Assembly (NCBI RefSeq): GCF_042453785.1
Contig: NC_091670.1
Span: 32,995,501-33,059,500, forward strand
DNA: 64,000 bases
DNA from: Malus domestica
Taxonomy: Eukaryota > Streptophyta > Magnoliopsida > Rosales > Rosaceae
Reading direction: 5' to 3'
Below, piece by piece: positions 39,840 to 52,540 of the stretch (its first letter is position 1; each line of letters begins with the position of its first letter). Both the position numbers and the translations under genes were made by a program. The notes under the pieces are model-generated. The model did not search any database. It worked only from the letters and a program-made list of their open reading frames with translations, and was not told where the DNA came from.

Positions 39840-40015
39840 TTATTACAATGGGACAACTTCCATTTTCTGTTCTCTTTCCCTAATTTATATTGGGAAAACT
39901 TCAATCTTCTGTTTTCTTCCCTAATTTACAATGGGGACAGCTTTAATTTTCTGTTTTCTTTCCAAATTTACAATGAGACAACTTTAATTTTCTGTTTTAT
40001 TCCTTAATTTGGTTA
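39840..40015. repeat. Second block of the AATTTTCTGTTTTC minisatellite
   Basis: About four units of 38-42 bases (TTTACAATGGGGACAGC, then TTTAATTTTCTGTTTTC and variants), matching the block at 37330-38510. Non-coding. Confidence 0.75.
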
Positions 40016-43000
40016 CTCTGAGGTATGTTCAATATCATAGCCGCTGATGTCAAAGCTAGTATCAGTTCATCTCTAATTCTTATCGATATCATTTATCGTT
40101 CACCAAAAAAAATGACTTACCTTGGACTTCCTTTTAGTATACTAAACTTGCTCGAAGTTTATCAAAATAATCTTGTTATGTGGAAAAATTAGATAGGATT
40201 ATGTCAACGCATATTGGCTAACTCTTTTAACCTTTGTAGTTTAGTCTCATGGGCAGTTTAGTGCATTATTATCATCTTCCTTCTCACAGCAATAGCATAT
40301 GCATGTAACACTGATTGAAGGAAATAGCTCATACATAACAGTTCTCGCAATAGTTGAGTCTCTTTTCTCATTTTTGTTGTTGTAGGTATTACAATAATTT
40401 AGGGGACGTTGCGTATGAGTGAAAACTCAACATCTTATTCATTAGGATATTGGATCACATGCAAAACATGTAACAAAAAGAAAAGAAAAAATGTAGGTAT
40501 AGACTATAGTATCATCATACACCACAAATATAATATCCAACATGGTGCAGTAATTGATCTCGCCACCTTACATCTTCAAGTTGATATCACACTGGACGCC
40601 ACCACGCATATATAGCCCCCAATGGCTAGCAAAAGTGTTGCTTCCGAATTTAAAATTGTATAAAACATGTAAAAAGTTATAAATATATAAAAGATAGCAA
40701 TACTATTTATATATATGTGGAAGTCTACTTATAATTCTATTTACAATAAGGAACAAAAATTAGAAAATAATTGTCCTCTTAATCAAAACCCATCACTATA
40801 CTGCTGGAGAGATTCTTTCTGGAAACCATGACATAGTTTCGATAGATTTACTCATCAAACATGTGTTTGTCATGGGTTCAAAAACTACACTATTCGTCTA
40901 TTAAGAACTTGTCACGTGATGGCCTGGTGACAAGAGTATCTCTTATGTCAGTTGTCTTTGTGTGTATAGTGAAAGTAAGGACTTGAAGCATGACGAAAAT
41001 TTCTTTTTACAATCACAAATTTTCCTGGTGACCACATTCAGGCTTCAACAATGTAATAATTCCCAAAAAGAGGGTACAAGAGGTGACGTTATTATGGGAG
41101 CATATAGAAGCAAAGTTTCACATGAATACAATCAAAACTTTTGACATATAAGTAATGAATGATTTCCTTCTTGGGAGGGTTTTGGGAAAGGATGTACCCA
41201 GTACCCCTCTCCCCGTTTCTCTCTACTACATGTAACCATTGTGTTCGGGTTTTAGTGCTTAACGGGTGCTGGCATAGTACTTCTCTGAAGAGATGACTCT
41301 TCGAAGATTATGCAATTATCGATAGAGTCCCCAACTACAGGATGAATAGCAAATATCTCAATAAATTTTCTAGGTTACGATGTACTGTCACGTTTATAAC
41401 CTTGCATAGTACTTCTCTGAAGAGGTTACAGTTTGTAAGCTTGGCAAGCTAGCCAATTTGTTATTCTCTATATGCCTTCAAAATCGGCAACAAATAAAAG
41501 AAATGCAACACTGAAGAAAAAATATATTCTCTGAATTCAAGTATGTAAATTCGGAGCAAGATTTGAAGAGCTTACAAAGATGATAAGGTTACTAATGTGA
41601 ATATGCCCACATAAAACAAGTATGTGGCTAAGGATGGAGGATGAAAGCAAATTATATGCCTCAAATACGTAGAAGTTTAGTTTTTACTATTTTGGAGTGT
41701 AAGCTTTCTACATGCATTAAAAGAGATTTCGGGTGGAAATCTCTCTATATATAGAGGTATGTTTGTATCGCACCGGTAGTACAAAGGGATGAAAAACAGA
41801 AAGTAACAATTCTGTTTTCGTCACCTCTCCTTCTCTATGTTCATTTCTCTTGCTTGACTTCAGTAAAGAAAATAAACATAGTGTTTTGTTAATCCCTGTT
41901 CACTCAAAGGTTCTCACTCTTTTTCCCTATTTACAACTGTTCGGTAGTAATAGCCGACAGTGGTAATAGAGCTGGTCACAGTGGTGTCGGTAGCAATGGT
42001 GGTTGGAATTGTGGTAGTAGTGAAGGTAACAGGGTGGAGATGGCAGAGGTGGTGGTGGCCGTGGTGAGGTAATGGGGTTGAGAATGTGGTGATGGTGGTG
42101 AAAGGTGCATGGGGTGGGGGCGGGTGATGCGGTGGATAATATGGTGGTGGTGGAGTCGGTGGTGGAGGCGGAGGTGCATGCGGTGGTGGTCATGGTAAGA
42201 TAGTGGCGGTGGAGTGGTGAGACGGTGGAGGTGGTGGTGTGAAAGATGGTAGCGGTGGTTGTTGTGGTGGTCGTAGTGGCGATAGTTTATGGTAGCCGTG
42301 ACACATAGGCCATTGTTTTCTGCATTTTTCGTTTTCTAAGTTTATTTTCACAAAACAGTCTGCCAAACATAGTTTCACCCATTTTTGTTTATACAAAATT
42401 GTTTTATAAAAGGGAAATCTTATTTGAACTCATATAACCTCTTTATACACCCAACTTACTCTCTTCATCCATATTGTTTTTTATTAAAGAATAATCTCTC
42501 TTTAAACCCAAATTTATTACCTAAACCACCCTCTCAAAACTTTTTCAAAATGTAAAGTTATATTTACACCCATTCCCTTTATAGAATAATATCTCTAATT
42601 GAATGTTTCTATTCAAAGAGGCATCCTTTGCCCTTCTATAATTGCATATGCCGTATAGGACTGGCATTTCCATGGCTGCTTTTTTTTCTTTATGCTACCA
42701 AACCCATCCATAGACTTGAATTTGCCACATAATGCAATGAAAGCTCCAATTCAATCCGTCACTTTGCCGGAAACATTTGGCCTTGATGCTTTGAATTTGG
42801 ATGGAGGCATGTTCATTGAGGGGCAATATTCTCATTAAGTCATTTTCATTCATCTTTCTGTTCTTTTAAATGAATGTACGATGCAAATAACCTTGTTTCC
42901 TCAGGGCCTATGATAATCATCACGCGAGTCAGGAAGACATCACACTACCAGGTTGTAGAAGTTAATTGCTGTTTGGAATTCTCATCTTTATTATTTGTCT

Positions 43001-44049
43001 TTATCTACACCAAGAATCAAGTTATATATCTTTTAAGTACTAATCAAAAGTCCTTACAAGGTGTTTTGGGGCACAGACAGACACATGCAGAGAAAAACAA
43101 ATACAATATAATATAAAAAGTATGAAATTTAATCCAAAGAAGAAGCAAACGAACAAAATATCCATAAATCGAGTCATACCTTAGTTGGAGGATTCAAAAC
43201 TTCAAAATCATCATCAATCAATAGAAAAGCTTGTTATTCTCTATCAAAGCTATTAGGGTTTTAGCCGGAAAGAATGTAGGATAAACAAAGGGTGATGCTA
43301 GGGTTTAGTTATAGTGTGAGGGTTTATTGATAAATTTGAGTTTTATTATTAATTTCATTTTGTACTTAATAGTAATTATGCAATAGGGAAAAGAACAAGA
43401 TTTCCTTTGTGAGAGCGTAAATAAATGAACAAGATTTGAGGAACAAGAGAGGACCCAGCACTACTGAAATAAGGAGGGCAGCTAATGTATAATTATAAGT
43501 TGCCATTTGTAAACAATATCCGGATGGCCTTTTGTAGTACTTTTCATTTTCTTGGTTCTCTTACCTCTTTCGTTTCTCTTGCAACCAATGCATAGTCTCC
43601 CTCTTGCAACCAATGCATAGTCTCTGGAACATCACTCATTTGACGAACCATATGTTCAAAAAATGAAACGCTCGGTCAATAAAAGCTCACCACATGACGT
43701 GTTTTGATCGCATAAGAGAGTATCTCCTTTTCGTTAGATATGAATTTCATTTTTGTTTAGACAGAATGTAAGTTCCAGATGCTGGCTTCACTTATTCAGA
43801 TATTGTACTAGATATTCCACGAAACAAAGAGGCAAAAATTGTACCAGATAATATACATTCCAGACCAACGATCTAACCGATTGTAAAGTGTAAAAATCAT
43901 ATATTTTAGAGCTCGAGGTTTTGGTCGTCGTGTTTTGAAGACGAACCGAGTTCAATTACAGGGCAGTACTCCTCAATCACAGTAATAAGCTGAGAGACTT
44001 CTAATTCACCAAAAAGCAGTCCTAATCAGTTCTGGCTCCATTCAGGCAA
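40016..44049. other. Long spacer, no gene seen; low-complexity block at 41950-42280
   Basis: No conserved protein was recognised. A 25-base phrase GCATAGTACTTCTCTGAAGAG occurs twice, near 41271 and 41405. At 41950-42280 the plus strand is a GGT/GGTGGT simple-repeat tract, which makes open but meaningless His/Pro-rich frames on the minus strand. Around 41690-41880 a TATATATAGAGG stretch and pyrimidine-rich tail resemble a plant LTR 3' part, but no ends were found. A 27-base tandem repeat (TCTCCCTCTTGCAACCAATGCATAG type) lies near 43580-43625. The last 200 bases hold the 3' UTR of the DCN1-like gene. Confidence 0.45.
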
Positions 44050-47000
44050 TTAACCCTTTTGGATTGCTCCGTTCTCCTTCAAGTACTCGACAAATTCGTC
44101 AATCAGATATGGCCAGGCACCTTCCGCGTCATAGTTTGACAGTGACGGATCCACAGCCTACAAGCAGAATATCAAGTTAACCAATGAAATAAAAAGAATA
44201 GAAATGGGTAGCATTGTTCCTTTTTTTTTTTTTTTTTTTTTTTGGTTACATAGATGCTTGGTATCGTACCGTTGCAAACTCCAATAGTTGAGACCATGTG
44301 TCCCTCGAAATGGCCTTGTTATGCCGAGCCTGAAATGATGGAATCAAGGACGGAAAATATATTAACAGGAACAAATCAAGAAAATAATAACCTAGAATAC
44401 AAGAAATTATGATACTGTGGCAGTATGGGATACCACAATATTTTTGCTGGTAATTTTGTATTTCTCACAATCAATTTGGGATGTATAATGCCATTTCAAC
44501 AAATCAACGCAAACATACTTTCTAAAGATGTAACAGGCGTGACAATGATTTCGTAAAAGAATGATGCAGGAATAAAGGTAACAACATGAGGCCTCCATTT
44601 TGCAGAGAAACTGTAACATTTATCAGAACTCCTTGGCAACGATTCCTATCCGATAATATAAATGATTACTGCAAGCCCAGCGTAGCTACTTTCAACAAAT
44701 AATAAATTTTGTAACTTACCGGTAAGAACTGACACCAATGTTCAACATACGGCCACTGCTTTTCAGCAAACACTAATTGCCACATTCCAATTGCAGTATC
44801 CAATGCCAAAGATTTCTGACCCTGAAATGAAAATGAAGCAATATACGTGTATATGATTATGAACGCGGAATATAATCACGCGTGCACACACACACACACA
44901 AATTAATACCAGAATTTATTTAAGATACCGTATCAGATATTTTTTTTTTTTGTTTTGTTCATGAATCATAATATATGTCAAGGAACTCATTTCTAGTTTT
45001 ATCTATCAAATTTGAGATATAAGCACCGTCTAGAATGCAACAAATAAAATTCTTCATGCGCTAAAAAGTATAAACACATACCTTTTCTTTTGCCCAGTCA
45101 AAAGCAAAATTATATACCTCTCGAAACTTTTCTGGAAAATAAAAAGAAGATCATGTCAGCAATAAAAAGGTACTCTCGCAAAATTCAAGTCACATCAATA
45201 TCTTTACATTACAGTTATGCTATTTGAACAAATACATGTTAACATCATGAATATCTTCCACAAAAAACCAAAAAAATGATATACAAATAAAATTTTAATT
45301 ACTTAAATAAAACTATAATCACATTTCACTTACGTTCATCTTTCAGCTCGGATCTCATAAATGGTATCTTTTCACGAAACTTGTCCAAAGAATCTATCCT
45401 GCCATCAAATAACACAAACTTCTGTTAATTGAATTTCTCTCATAGTTATAGACTATGTACCTATTATAATTTGAGGTTTAGAAGAATATAAAAAACATCA
45501 AAATCCTTTGTACCTACCCTAGTGGTTCTAATCCCTCTACGAACTCCTCTTTGGAAAATTCACACATGGTAGCTGCCTTCATGTGCCAAGAAACAACTAA
45601 CTGCATCAACAGCCCATTGTACCAAAAATAACCAGCCAAGTCACAAGGTTAAGTTGAAAAAATGTAGGCAAATAAAAAAACAAAAGTTAACCAATCAAAT
45701 TGGAAACATATATTTGATTTTCATGAAGGTTACTTTTCATATGACAATATCTTCATTACCTGCATCACAATTTCTCTTTTATGTAGTTCAAGGTAAATTT
45801 CACCAATGTCCCAAAATTTTAGCCCGCTACACATTAGTCTCCAAACTTGAAAATGTAACATTTAATCCCCTAGAAATCTATGTTAGACTGTGCACATACA
45901 TGTGGAAGGCCCCAGCCAGAAAATCACTATATCTATATGAAATTTTGTCAGAATTTCTGTTGAATTTTCAAGCAAGAAGGTTCTTTAGCTCAAATAGACA
46001 GAACTTCGTAGAATTTAATTTTTACATTGCCTAAACAGTAATTTGGCGGACTTGAAAGGAACTTTGTAGGCATGCACATCTTAACCATAACAAGGTTTAT
46101 TCGAATATACCTACCATGACTATATCTTGAGGATCCACCTGTCAAATCATGACAGCTAGTATGTCAATCAAATTAAAAGAACAAGAAAATGAAAGAAAAC
46201 AATCATAAGAAACAAACAATATTAAAGACAAATGATTGAGACAGGTTAATATCTGCACCAAACAGTTACCTGAAGATCATTGCAAAGGAGGCTGATACCA
46301 TCAACAAGTATCATATCAACATCTGGATCTGAGAAAAAAAAAATTATTCTATTAGTGAAAAGAAAATTCTGCTAACCATATAAACTTAGGTTAAAAATTA
46401 CCAAAAAAAAAAAGAAGAAGAAGAAAGAAACATTTGATTTTAGGTACAATGCTATTATAGTATCACTTATCACAAATGAGAAATTTATATTTGTATGTGC
46501 AATATTATCACTAATCCTCAAGTACATAAGTATGAACCAATCCAGTATCGCGAATATATATTTGAGTAAGACAATTGATGAAGAAGCTTGAAGGAAAAAA
46601 AATCCATTGGGTTCACAACTAAAGTAATAGGATTCCAACCAAATTCAGCTATTACAAACTTGATGACACCGCATGCTTGTGAATTTATAAACTGATTACA
46701 CCTCTGTCCTTTCTATTTCCTATGAATGTGAACAAAAGATATACACTAATGTCTAAGATTGAGGACAAGAGTGAATGGAAAGGTAAAGCTTGCCTTTATA
46801 TGTATTGTATAATTCCTCCAATTGTCTAGAATTAGTATTAGAATCAGTATTAGAATCAGTCTCTGCTTGCAGCTGGGGCTGAGTGTAGAAGATATCAAAC
46901 GCTCCTTCAAGATGCCAATCACTCTCCTTCAGAACCTGCAGAGCCACTTTTTCACTGCATATGATGGGGAGTTAGACTACTCAATCCAAGAATCACACAA

Positions 47001-48195
47001 AAACTGCTCAAGAGAAAGGGTAGAAAAAGGTACGATACACGCCCACCAGTCTAATACAAAGCACATATGTGTGTGCACAGACCAATTAAACCAATTCAAC
47101 TTCAAAAGATACATAAACAAGCTGACGATTAAAACTGCTCAACTCAACCAAATCTAACACAACACAATCACGTGTCCCTTAGAAAGGCAAAAATTAAGTT
47201 GAAGTTATATGTAACATTTTAAAATCCTCATGATCGATTCAACATGCAATGTCAACTGGTTTTAAATGGTGCTCTAAATATCAATGCATGACATGCATAA
47301 GCTAGCAAAACCACTGAGTAAAACTGCAATGGATTCAAAGACGTGAAATGAAGAAAAACAGAAAAGTTGCATATGATTGTCGGATTACCTCGCTCCAGTT
47401 ATCATGATGAACTGCTGGAGCTTATCGCGTTGCCCTTTACCCAACTTGTTCTGTCAAAAAGAGAATCCAAGGTGAAGCGGAGAGAGGGAGTACAAAACCA
47501 AATTATGCATGCATATTGATTCAGGTATTCGCAAGTGTATGCGCGCACAAACAAATGAACGTATATGATTAGCATAACATCAACATCCACGAACTAATTT
47601 TTGCAAAAATGTAACTTAAATGTGGGTAATCTTTTAAGAGGACAATGAAAAGTTGGGTAATGGGCTCTGTCTTGTGTTACCAATACTATAGGTTACTTTT
47701 TACGTCAAGAAAACCCAAATATAACCAAATTTTCCTCAAATTCACATCAACAAAGGTTTTCCCTGCCATAAATTTAATTTTACATCAATTTTCTTCAAAA
47801 CCTAAGAAACCAACAGCCTCTTTTTAACTGATCTCACTACCAAAAAAGCCCGAAAACTCCCTAACCAGTGTACGTTCTCGAACTCAAAACACACATCTTT
47901 TAATCCCTTTTCTCAGCTTTCCCAACTTCTCAATACATGAAATATTACTAAAAATCGAAACTTTGGTCTGACAGGAGTGAAAAAGTTGCTATAATTTGCA
48001 GAACAAGTCACATCCAGAACAAATCATGAAAAAGTGAAACATTACAGAGTAAAAGTTAAAATTAACCGTAGAGAAGCGAGAGACTGGTCAGGAACAATAA
48101 GCATACATGAAACTGAACCAATCAGAATCGAAGAAATTTAACACAAAAATCATGGAATAAGAAAATAAAGCTGAAAAATAGAGAGTGCTCACCAT
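44050..48195 (-). CDS. DCN1-like protein (cullin neddylation co-E3)
   Basis: DCN1-like proteins help load the ubiquitin-like NEDD8/RUB onto cullins. Eleven exons join in frame: 48195-48193 (ATG only), 47450-47389, 46954-46794, 46328-46270, 46138-46115, 45600-45518, 45398-45334, 45131-45082, 44821-44720, 44329-44270 and 44157-44050, giving 258 residues, the family length. An N-terminal UBA-like part ([16 protein letters not shown], then [13 protein letters not shown]) precedes the PONY/DUF298 domain ([66 protein letters not shown]). Exon 1 ends exactly at the ATG. The intron after exon 3 has a GC donor (AAAG|GCAAGC) instead of GT. Confidence 0.95.
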
Positions 48196-49585
48196 CTTTG
48201 AGGTGGACGATGATGAAAACGCAAACCTTGAACTGCTCCTAGAGAGAGAAAACCAAGGTTTTGCTCAGTTTCTGTGTAATACGTACACAGAGAAATACAG
48301 AAGAAGAATCTGTCTGTATCTCCCTCAATGGGGTCTGGCTTTCTGGGTTCCTTGCATATTGTGTTTCCAATTGGTTTTTATTTCTGTTTTTCCTTTTTTT
48401 TTTGTTTAATTGCTTTTTTCCGAGGCCACGGGCAGCGACCGTTAAATGCGTGTGGATTTACCGTGAGGGCCGCGTGTTTAATGTCCAGTAAGCGATTATA
48501 AATACGTGACACAACTATCTTTAACATTCGTTTGACCGCTAAATGCGTTCGAGATTTATTATGAAAACTGTGTGTAAACGGCTGATAATCGTGCATGAAT
48601 TGGCCGTCAAATGCATGTGAGGTCCACTACAAGAGTCACACATATTCATGGTACATAATCGTTCATAAAAATGTGGGATGACGATCTTTTAACGTTCATC
48701 GACAGTTAGATGCGGATGAAATTATTTAGTGAAAGCTATATAAGTATTACAAAATGGTTCATAATTAGTAAGCTTCTGCCGGACGCTATGTCCTACCCGG
48801 CTACAACCCTTCAACACTCAATGCAGGAGCAGGACTGCATTATTTTTGAAAAATAAAAAATAAACAATATTTGGGTAAAATATCTATGCAAAAAGGAACA
48901 ATATGCGTTTCGGTTCAAACTATCTTTTCTTTTTTATTGTAGATTAAAGCAGTTTAGAAGATCGCAAGCACACGCTTTTTTTTTAATTGCTGCTATGAAT
49001 TTTTTCGTTGTCTTGGATCTATCTTGCAAAATAACGAAGAACTATATAGAGAGCTCAACCGTAAAATACAAGCTGGATGGATGAAGTGGAATAGTGCATT
49101 GGGTGTGTTGCGGTATCGTCGTATGCCACTAAAGCTCAAGCGAAATTTTACAAGATAACAATAAAGCCAGCCATTATGGCACGAAATGTTGGGCGATCAA
49201 AAAGCAATACGTGCAAAAAATGAGCGTAAAGGAGATGAGAATGCTTTAGTTGGAATGATCCAAGACAAAGGTAATGCACTTTAAGCCAACTCTTCATATG
49301 GATCGAGTTAGACATATGGATTAAGTTAGACATGAACACATCGGTTCTCATGTCTCAAACATTACTTATACCAACAAAATTGCCCAGAAAGAAAATCTGG
49401 GTAAGAGTTGAGCACATGATCAAAATCTCACATCACTCCGATACAAAAACTGTGGAAGTTTTTGACAGTCAAAATCTATCGTTCCGATAAATAAGAAAAC
49501 TACAGAACACTTGATTTAAGACTAATACTAGCAAGACTTGATCTCATATCTAGACGGTACAAAGTATTGGCAAGAGAGCAAATGG
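48196..49585. other. DCN1-like leader and spacer, no gene seen
   Basis: The DCN1-like leader probably reaches about 48330. From 48420 to 48760 the sequence has short related phrases (GACCGTTAAATGCGTGTGG, GACCGCTAAATGCGTTCGAG, GGCCGTCAAATGCATGTGAGG, GACAGTTAGATGCGGATG), spaced about 60-110 bases, a degenerate tandem repeat. A GAGTTAGACATATGGATT direct repeat lies near 49300-49335. No gene recognised. Confidence 0.45.
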
Positions 49586-52170
49586 CTAAGAAAGTTGAAC
49601 CCAAGCGAATTCTTCTTTGTAAACCACACTTGCATCACAAGAGGCTTCACATGTATACACGGCGATTGTAGCCCAATCAAGAGAGTCCACGTCGTTCTTC
49701 ACGTTGAAGTAAAATAGCAACTGAGGCATAATCTGAAGCCAATAAAACTCACAAGGTTAAAATTTTGACTAGAACGAAACGGGCAGTCGTGGTAGTAAAA
49801 GAAACTGAAATGCACAAACTTGGAATCGAGCTTCAATCAAAACGAACAATTGTTATATCTGGTACCTGAAATTCAAAACACATTGGGCCACTACAATAAC
49901 TACATTTAGGAATATCAGCCGTGGATGGCCGGCCACTTGACACAGGCCATAAGGGTTTAGCACCGGAACTCCTACAATACCTGTTATTTGGAAGAAAAAA
50001 AATGGAAATGGATCAACTATTGTGAAGTAAAATAGTGGTTATGATCAATGAAAGCCAAGGAATGTAACAAGCGCAAAAAACTTTGAAGTAACACTCTGCA
50101 CCAAGTCACATCCTTCAGAAATCTGTATCTTGATTTGAATGGATTTATCCAAAAAAAAATTCACCTTAGTATTTGTTCAGGGGCCAGGGCTATGCGCACG
50201 TGGAATGAAGCCCAGCTCTTTCTATCACCATCACCCTTTTACAGAGGTATAAACGTGTAAGAGTTCAAGCAACTAAAAACTATTATTCTCTTATCAGAGA
50301 AAAAATGAAGGAAGAAGAGCACAACTTTCATTTCTACCAATACATAGACAACATAAATGTTAGTTATGAGAGAACAACAATTAATACCGTAAAATTGTCT
50401 GCTATCGACATTAGCCCATCATCCATTCGGTTACTAGAGACCAAGGAATTAGTGCCCACACTCTCATCAGGCATCTCCGTGTAATATGAACTTTCAGGCT
50501 CCTGTATAATTTTGTACTCTGGCCATAGATTATTACTTGCAACTGTTCACAATTGAAAAACAAGAGAGTGTATTAAGATCTTGAACCCAACCCACCAAAT
50601 CTCAAAAGTGCAGTTAAATTGCCGACCCAAAACTCCTCCCAAGAAAATACAACTTCGTACTTGCCTTTTAGAACTACAGCAGAAGTGGTTTCACTGTTAG
50701 CAGAGCTACTGTCGGCCAGCTGAATCCTCAATCGTTGACAATCATGTTCATGACCAGACCGAGAATGCTTGACCTACAAACCACCAAAACATATTTGGTA
50801 TGCTTTAAGGATGGCTGATGCTACTTCAAAGGGGAAAAAAGATGCTGCAGAAACCCAAAAAATCCAATTACCCAATGTTTCTCTGAGCAATAAAGTGTTT
50901 TTCTGCAACCAGTACAGCGTTTACTCCCCTTCCAGGTACCACACCAATTACATAGTGCAGCTACAACAATCAAAAGGCAAATATCATCAAAAGATCCCTT
51001 CAATTGGAAGAGTGTTTAAAAGACGTCAAATTGCAATACTGAAGGAGCATAAATATACATAAACAAGGTTGAACAAGCTAAAACAATCTGGCAATAATTC
51101 ATAAGCAAAAGCTAGCAACTGTAAATGCTAACTGATACAAGATGCTACCTCCAGCCATAAGAGGATCCTCCGTACTATCCTTCTTCGGAGGCTCACTTGA
51201 GTAGAAAGGATTATCGCGAGGTAATTGGCAGCGGAAAACCTTCACGCTATAAGAAAAAACATCACATAATCAGAAGAAAAAAAACCACAAATCCTTTGGT
51301 ATAGACATGATAGGGAGAACAATACCTTCTAGAGGGCTCGTCCCGCTGGCATTTCCATTGTTCATGTTGATCACGACGAAGACACGCCATTGACGTACAC
51401 ATAAACACAAACAATGTTCGGTGAAATGCAGATTCCTTCTCCTCTGGCGCATATACCTAGCCACCCAATAAACACAAAGACCAAATATCACAATCTAATT
51501 GTCAACTTTTACTACTTGAAAATGGCATAAAAAGCGCGACCCCAAGCAAACAAGGCTTCCCGCTCTGCGAAAGTCGGGGAGGAACTCGTATGTATGCTGC
51601 TTTACTCTTGCTTTGCATGCAAAGAGGCTTGTTCCACGATTCGAACCGTGACCATTTGATCACATGTCACAAAGGAGCAACGTTTCCGTTCTGTTACACC
51701 AACTCGCCCTCGACTTGAAAATGGCATAATAAAGATATAATCTGATCAATGAAATTCAAGCATCCCTCACCTGAAGCACAAATTGCAAAGGTTCACCGCA
51801 TATGTCGCAGCAGCAAGATCTTCCGGACGGCAAGTTTTCTGGATCCAGCCAAGCCTATATGACAAGCCAAAACATCAGAAAAGTCCGACTAGTATGTAAA
51901 TTGAAATTGAAGGGTTTAATGGCATACGGGAACGCCTCCAGCCTTGGAGGGAAAGAAATGGCGAAGAAGAGAGCGGGATTTCTTAGGCTTTTTCACAAAA
52001 CCTAAAATCACAGAATTTCTTGCTTCTTCGTCTTCCTCTTCTTCGTCATCGTCATCCATAGCAACATCTGGCTCTTTCTGTTCTTCTTCTTCGTCGCTGT
52101 CATCGTCCAGTGATGTGATTCTAAGGCCTTTAAACTCCTCCGTACCGTCACCTTTCACACTGCCTGCCAT
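49586..52170 (-). CDS. PDCD2-like protein (MYND zinc finger, PDCD2_C domain)
   Basis: Ten exons join in frame: 52170-51928, 51854-51771, 51456-51326, 51246-51149, 50960-50872, 50773-50665, 50542-50388, 50235-50165, 49980-49866 and 49732-49586, giving 413 residues. The N terminus is very acidic (DDDSDEEEEQ, DDDDEEEEDEE). A CCCDICG motif precedes a FHRTLFVF segment, then a MYND zinc finger (Cys189, 192, 201, 204, 210, His214/218, Cys227). The C-terminal PDCD2_C domain includes RYCRSSGAKPLWP, CSYCSGPMCFEFQ and IMPQLLYYF-like sequence. PDCD2 relatives in other eukaryotes chaperone ribosomal protein uS5 for 40S assembly; the same role here is inferred. Intron 6 starts with GC (AAAG|GCAAGT). It is head-to-head with NSA2. 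Confidence 0.95.
51531..51712 (-). mobile_element. Au-type SINE in PDCD2-like intron 2
   Basis: On the minus strand it reads CGAGGGCGAGTTGG, then a B box GGTTCGAATCGTGG, then AACAAGCCTCTTTGCATGC, and ends GGGGTCGCGC followed by T's. A perfect 17-base direct repeat (ACTTGAAAATGGCATAA at 51514-51530 and 51713-51729) borders it, so this is a relatively young insertion. Confidence 0.9.
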
Positions 52171-52540
52171 TTCCCTTCACAATTTAAGTAGGGTGAAGTT
52201 TGCGGCGGAGCTGGTGATGTCAGCTGGGCTTACGGCGGATGAGCTGCCGTGAAGGTTGAAGACGAGAAGGAGGAGAAAGGGGTGGGTGAGCTGGGCCGGA
52301 TATGGGCCTTTATTTTATTTTCTCAATTTTCTCTATATTACTGGACACGTGGCTTCTTCTGATTGACCTTTCAGATGTGTACCATGTTCCTTCGCACAGT
52401 CTATCACAACAAACAAACCTATATATCCTAAACCCCCGAGCACTTCCCTGCCCAATCAGTTCACCGCCTTCTTCCTGTTGGCTCTTCATCTCCTCCTTCC
52501 GTCTTCTTCCTAGGCCCTAGGGTTTACTGAAACTCACAGG
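52171..52540. promoter_or_regulatory. Shared divergent promoter of PDCD2-like and NSA2
   Basis: Between the PDCD2-like start codon and the first NSA2 leader there are only about 270 bases. They hold TGGGCT (about 52217) and two TGGGCC motifs (about 52292 and 52307), the plant site II/TCP motif, an ACACGTGGC G-box (about 52345), and AGGGTTTA, an inverted telo-box (about 52519). Site II plus telo-box is the known signature of plant ribosomal-protein and ribosome-assembly promoters. Motifs were read directly; co-regulation is inferred. Confidence 0.6.

Noticed and set aside
37330-40015. Regular repeats considered as a CRISPR array
   Set aside because: The units are contiguous degenerate minisatellites without unique spacers, and the genome is a plant nucleus.
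41927-42396. Pro/His/Ser-rich minus-strand reading frames
   Set aside because: They are produced by a GGT-type simple repeat on the plus strand; overlapping frames are open together and none has a domain.
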